From Nitrosopumilaceae archaeon (GTDB lineage Archaea; Thermoproteota; Nitrososphaeria; Nitrososphaerales; Nitrosopumilaceae), in contig JACENB010000136.1 of assembly GCA_013867245.1 (NCBI GenBank), positions 1 through 22,578 of the forward strand: a DNA stretch of 22,578 nucleotides, given 5' to 3'. Under the pieces are notes generated by a model. That model did no database searches. It had not been told where the DNA came from and saw only the letters and a list, made by a program, of their open reading frames with translations. The translations under genes and the position numbers were made by a program. Positions 20,532 to 22,578 of this stretch are shown piece by piece (within the stretch, counting starts at the first letter, position 1; the number at the start of each line of letters is the position of its first letter).

Positions 20532-22335
20532 GATATAGCTGAATATCGTTTTGGGAAGAAGTTTGATTTAATAAATTCCTTCCAATATCAGAACGTTTTG
20601 GAATTTTGATTTGTCCTTTTTTACCAATTCTAACAGATGAAAAGAATTTTCCATGAAGATAAATATCAGCATGTAGAGATGTGAATTCCCGATTTACAGT
20701 TAACAATAATGCAGTTTTAGATTCTGAAAAACTAAAAGGAAGATCATTTGAAGTTAAAGATAATTCTTCAGAATCTTTGGCAACAACATCAATGTGAACT
20801 TTAAGTAATTTTTCAATTTCATCAATATTTGAGCCTCCTCTTCCAATTATAGATGCAATACAGTCTTCATGTACACTAACTTTTACACGATTAGCTGACA
20901 AAATATCAACTTGTACATTAGAATCATATCTCTGAAAATAGTCTTTAATTTTATCTTCAGCTAATTTTTCAATTCCAACTTTTTCTCCACGTTGTTGTAC
21001 AGGAACAATGACATTTTCTTCGCCAAAAGTATAGATTTCATGTTCTAAATCATTATTTTCAAAATTTCTTATTTCAATTACAGGTCTTGCCAGATCAGAT
21101 TCAGTCATACCTGTAGGAACTTTTACCTTTAATTCTAGATCATAGACTTTTTCAATATCACCATTGTTAACGAATACAACAGTATCCAATACATTTGGAA
21201 TTATACCAAGTTCAATTTTTCCAATAAATCTTTGAATTGCATCTAAAGGGGAATTAGCATGAATTACACCAACCATTCCAACTCCAGTTAATCGTAAATC
21301 AGAAAAAGTAGTAAAATCCTCTTTTCTACGTACTTCATCAAAAATAGTATAATCAGGTCTAACAAGCAATAATATGTCTGCAGTATTATCAAAGCTCCCA
21401 TCTAATTTGCTGTACTGAGTAATTCCAGAATTTACTTGTAAATCCCTAGGAGATTCAAATGTTTTAACAATTTTTCCTTGCTGATGATAAAAATTTGCTA
21501 AACCAGATGCCAAAGTACTTTTTCCAGAACCAGGAGCTCCAGAAATAACAATTCCTTCAGCCCTATCAGTTAAACGTTGCATTAATGATTCAGAAATTGA
21601 ATAGTCATCAAGGGATAATTGGACAGTGGGATGAACAATAGTTATTTCATATGATTCAGAAAATGGAGGGTAAGTAATTGCAATACGATAATCATCATGT
21701 TGAATCACAGATGCACCAGTTTTAGAAATTTCAACAGTACTAGAGTCAGAAATATTGGTAGCAGATAGTATTTGAGAAGAAATCATTTTCAAATAATCCC
21801 TCGTTAATACTTCATCATTAATTTGAGTAAGCAAAAATTCCCCAGGTTTTCCTCTTTTAGCAAGAGGAAATTGGTTTTCTTTGAGATGAATACTCATTGT
21901 TGTGCTGTCAAAGAATTTTAAGAATTCAAGTTTTTCAAAAACTACCTTAGGTTTTAAAAATACAGTTTGAACATCTTCAGCTTTTGCAACTAAATGTTGG
22001 ACCTTATCAGAGGTATAAAGAATTGCATCATTTTGTTTTGCTATGTCAATAATTAAAGCATCAATTCTTCCACTTGACGCAAATTTAATATCATTTATGT
22101 CAGGATGAGAACCTTTCAAGAGAATTTTCACTCCAGAGTTTTCAGATAATTTATTCAGTTTTTCAATTTGTTCTAATCCGACAAAACCCTGTTGTTTGTG
22201 ATTGGAAGCTTGAGATTGAAGTTCATCGAATACTGCCTGTGGAATAATTAAGTCAGTATTTCTAATATCACCAGATTCAATTTGTTGAACAAGATTACCA
22301 TTAATGATAACACTAGTATCAGCAACAATGATCAT
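20518..22335 (-). CDS. PIN-domain/PilT-type ATPase/KH protein (COG1855 type)
   Basis: Three domains are visible in 605 residues. Residues 1-130 are a PIN nuclease domain with acidic residues Asp6, Glu38, Asp92 and Asp110 in the usual places. Residues 235-400 are a PilT/VirB11-type ATPase: Walker A GAPGSGKST at 266-274, an Asp-Glu pair in TIFDEVRR, and IHANSPLDAIQRF as the His-box. Residues 480-520 are a KH RNA-binding domain with the IIGRGGSNI loop. The combination suggests an ATP-driven RNA (or DNA) processing factor; homologues are widespread in archaea but without a settled function that I know. ATG at 22333-22335. Its gene overlaps the MntR-like gene tail to tail. Confidence 0.9.
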   Translation of the reverse strand: MIIVADTSVIINGNLVQQIESGDIRNTDLIIPQAVFDELQSQASNHKQQGFVGLEQIEKLNKLSENSGVKILLKGSHPDINDIKFASSGRIDALIIDIAKQNDAILYTSDKVQHLVAKAEDVQTVFLKPKVVFEKLEFLKFFDSTTMSIHLKENQFPLAKRGKPGEFLLTQINDEVLTRDYLKMISSQILSATNISDSSTVEISKTGASVIQHDDYRIAITYPPFSESYEITIVHPTVQLSLDDYSISESLMQRLTDRAEGIVISGAPGSGKSTLASGLANFYHQQGKIVKTFESPRDLQVNSGITQYSKLDGSFDNTADILLLVRPDYTIFDEVRRKEDFTTFSDLRLTGVGMVGVIHANSPLDAIQRFIGKIELGIIPNVLDTVVFVNNGDIEKVYDLELKVKVPTGMTESDLARPVIEIRNFENNDLEHEIYTFGEENVIVPVQQRGEKVGIEKLAEDKIKDYFQRYDSNVQVDILSANRVKVSVHEDCIASIIGRGGSNIDEIEKLLKVHIDVVAKDSEELSLTSNDLPFSFSESKTALLLTVNREFTSLHADIYLHGKFFSSVRIGKKGQIKIPKRSDIGRNLLNQTSSQNDIQLYLKDF

Positions 22336-22398
22336 AAATTATAGTCAATCTATCAATATAAAAAATATCCATAATATCAGTTAAGATTTGATATCAAT

Positions 22399-22578
22399 CT
22401 ACCTAAACATTAGTTTAGAACGAGTAAATTCACTTCTATGATTTACCATAGGTCTTGGATAATTTATTGAAGGATCCAAAGGTTTTGATTCAATATTATG
22501 TATCTGATTAACAGTCAATTCAGATAATTCAGGAATCCATTTTTTGATGTAAATACATTCTGGATCAAATTTTTTTTG
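22399..22578 (-). CDS. phr: Deoxyribodipyrimidine photolyase, C-terminal fragment (5' end outside window)
   Basis: The minus strand is open from the right edge to TAG at 22399-22401, giving 59 C-terminal residues. They match the end of the photolyase/cryptochrome FAD domain: KKFDPECIYIKKWIPEL, then IHNIESKPLDPS, then NYPRPMVNHR and a short basic tail. This part closes the FAD pocket and contacts the lesion. Photolyase repairs UV pyrimidine dimers with light; its presence points to a light-exposed habitat. The light-harvesting and most FAD residues are outside the window, so class and activity cannot be checked. The 63-base spacer to the next gene downstream holds nothing I recognise. Confidence 0.85.
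   Translation of the reverse strand, partial: QKKFDPECIYIKKWIPELSELTVNQIHNIESKPLDPSINYPRPMVNHRSEFTRSKLMFR

Noticed and set aside
20518..22335. Type IV pilus or secretion ATPase
   Set aside because: The PIN and KH domains and lack of neighbouring pilin or membrane-platform genes argue against an assembly ATPase.
1..22578. CRISPR array, prophage or integrated element
   Set aside because: No regularly spaced repeats, integrase, phage structural genes or attachment-site duplications were found; composition is even across the window.

Overview
The window looks like chromosomal DNA of an ammonia-oxidising archaeon of the Nitrosopumilaceae (Thaumarchaeota/Nitrososphaerota). The evidence is low G+C DNA, archaeal information-processing genes (EF-1alpha, ribosomal protein S10, RNA polymerase subunit P, ATP-dependent DNA ligase, tRNA-splicing endonuclease), a J-domain/ferredoxin fusion typical of this phylum, archaeal-type fructose-1,6-bisphosphate aldolase/phosphatase, and a 3-hydroxyacyl-CoA dehydrogenase of the kind used in the hydroxypropionate/hydroxybutyrate (HP/HB) carbon-fixation cycle. 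I see no rRNA, tRNA, CRISPR array, insertion sequence or integrase. Genes are tightly packed and no stretch over 300 bases lacks a gene; the longest spacers are about 130 bases.

Layout. 1-5000: 3' end of a glutamate-1-semialdehyde aminomutase-like gene, small unknown genes, a TPR protein, an unknown 234-residue protein, two tandem cupins, the J-domain/ferredoxin fusion, a HIT hydrolase, a small membrane protein and a 55-residue C2H2 zinc-finger protein. 5000-7200: HP/HB-type hydroxyacyl-CoA dehydrogenase, a coiled-coil protein, a LOG-like Rossmann protein and a 42-residue ribbon-helix-helix-like protein. 7187-9647: a triple zinc-knuckle protein and a two-finger C2H2 protein, facing a leftward block of EF-1alpha, S10 and RpoP. 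9777-14542: FBP aldolase/phosphatase, a two-TM protein, DNA ligase, a DUF47/PhoU-like protein and tRNA-splicing endonuclease. 14539-17473: two unknown leftward genes, then a divergent pair: a tandem short-chain dehydrogenase and a MaoC-like hot-dog protein. 17582-19938: TauE/SafE transporter, two membrane-anchored exported-type proteins (one DUF192) and an unknown protein, all leftward. 20067-22578: an MntR-like metal regulator, a PIN/PilT-ATPase/KH protein, and the 3' end of a DNA photolyase.

How it works together. Central carbon (HP/HB dehydrogenase, gluconeogenic FBP aldolase/phosphatase), translation/transcription (EF-1alpha, S10, RpoP, EndA) and DNA repair (ligase, photolyase) are interleaved with small zinc proteins of unknown role. 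Promoters appear to be TATA boxes about 25 bases before the start codon, implying many leaderless mRNAs; in one case a single palindromic TATA box sits midway between two divergent genes. Many convergent neighbours share stop-codon bases, leaving no room for separate terminators.

Most interesting: the tandem-SDR/MaoC-like pair, in which both proteins lack the usual catalytic residues; the three-repeat zinc protein next to a C2H2 protein; a recurrent N-terminal peptide MGLF-x(1,2)-KK on three unrelated proteins; an MntR-like regulator with every manganese ligand in register; and the shared bidirectional TATA box.
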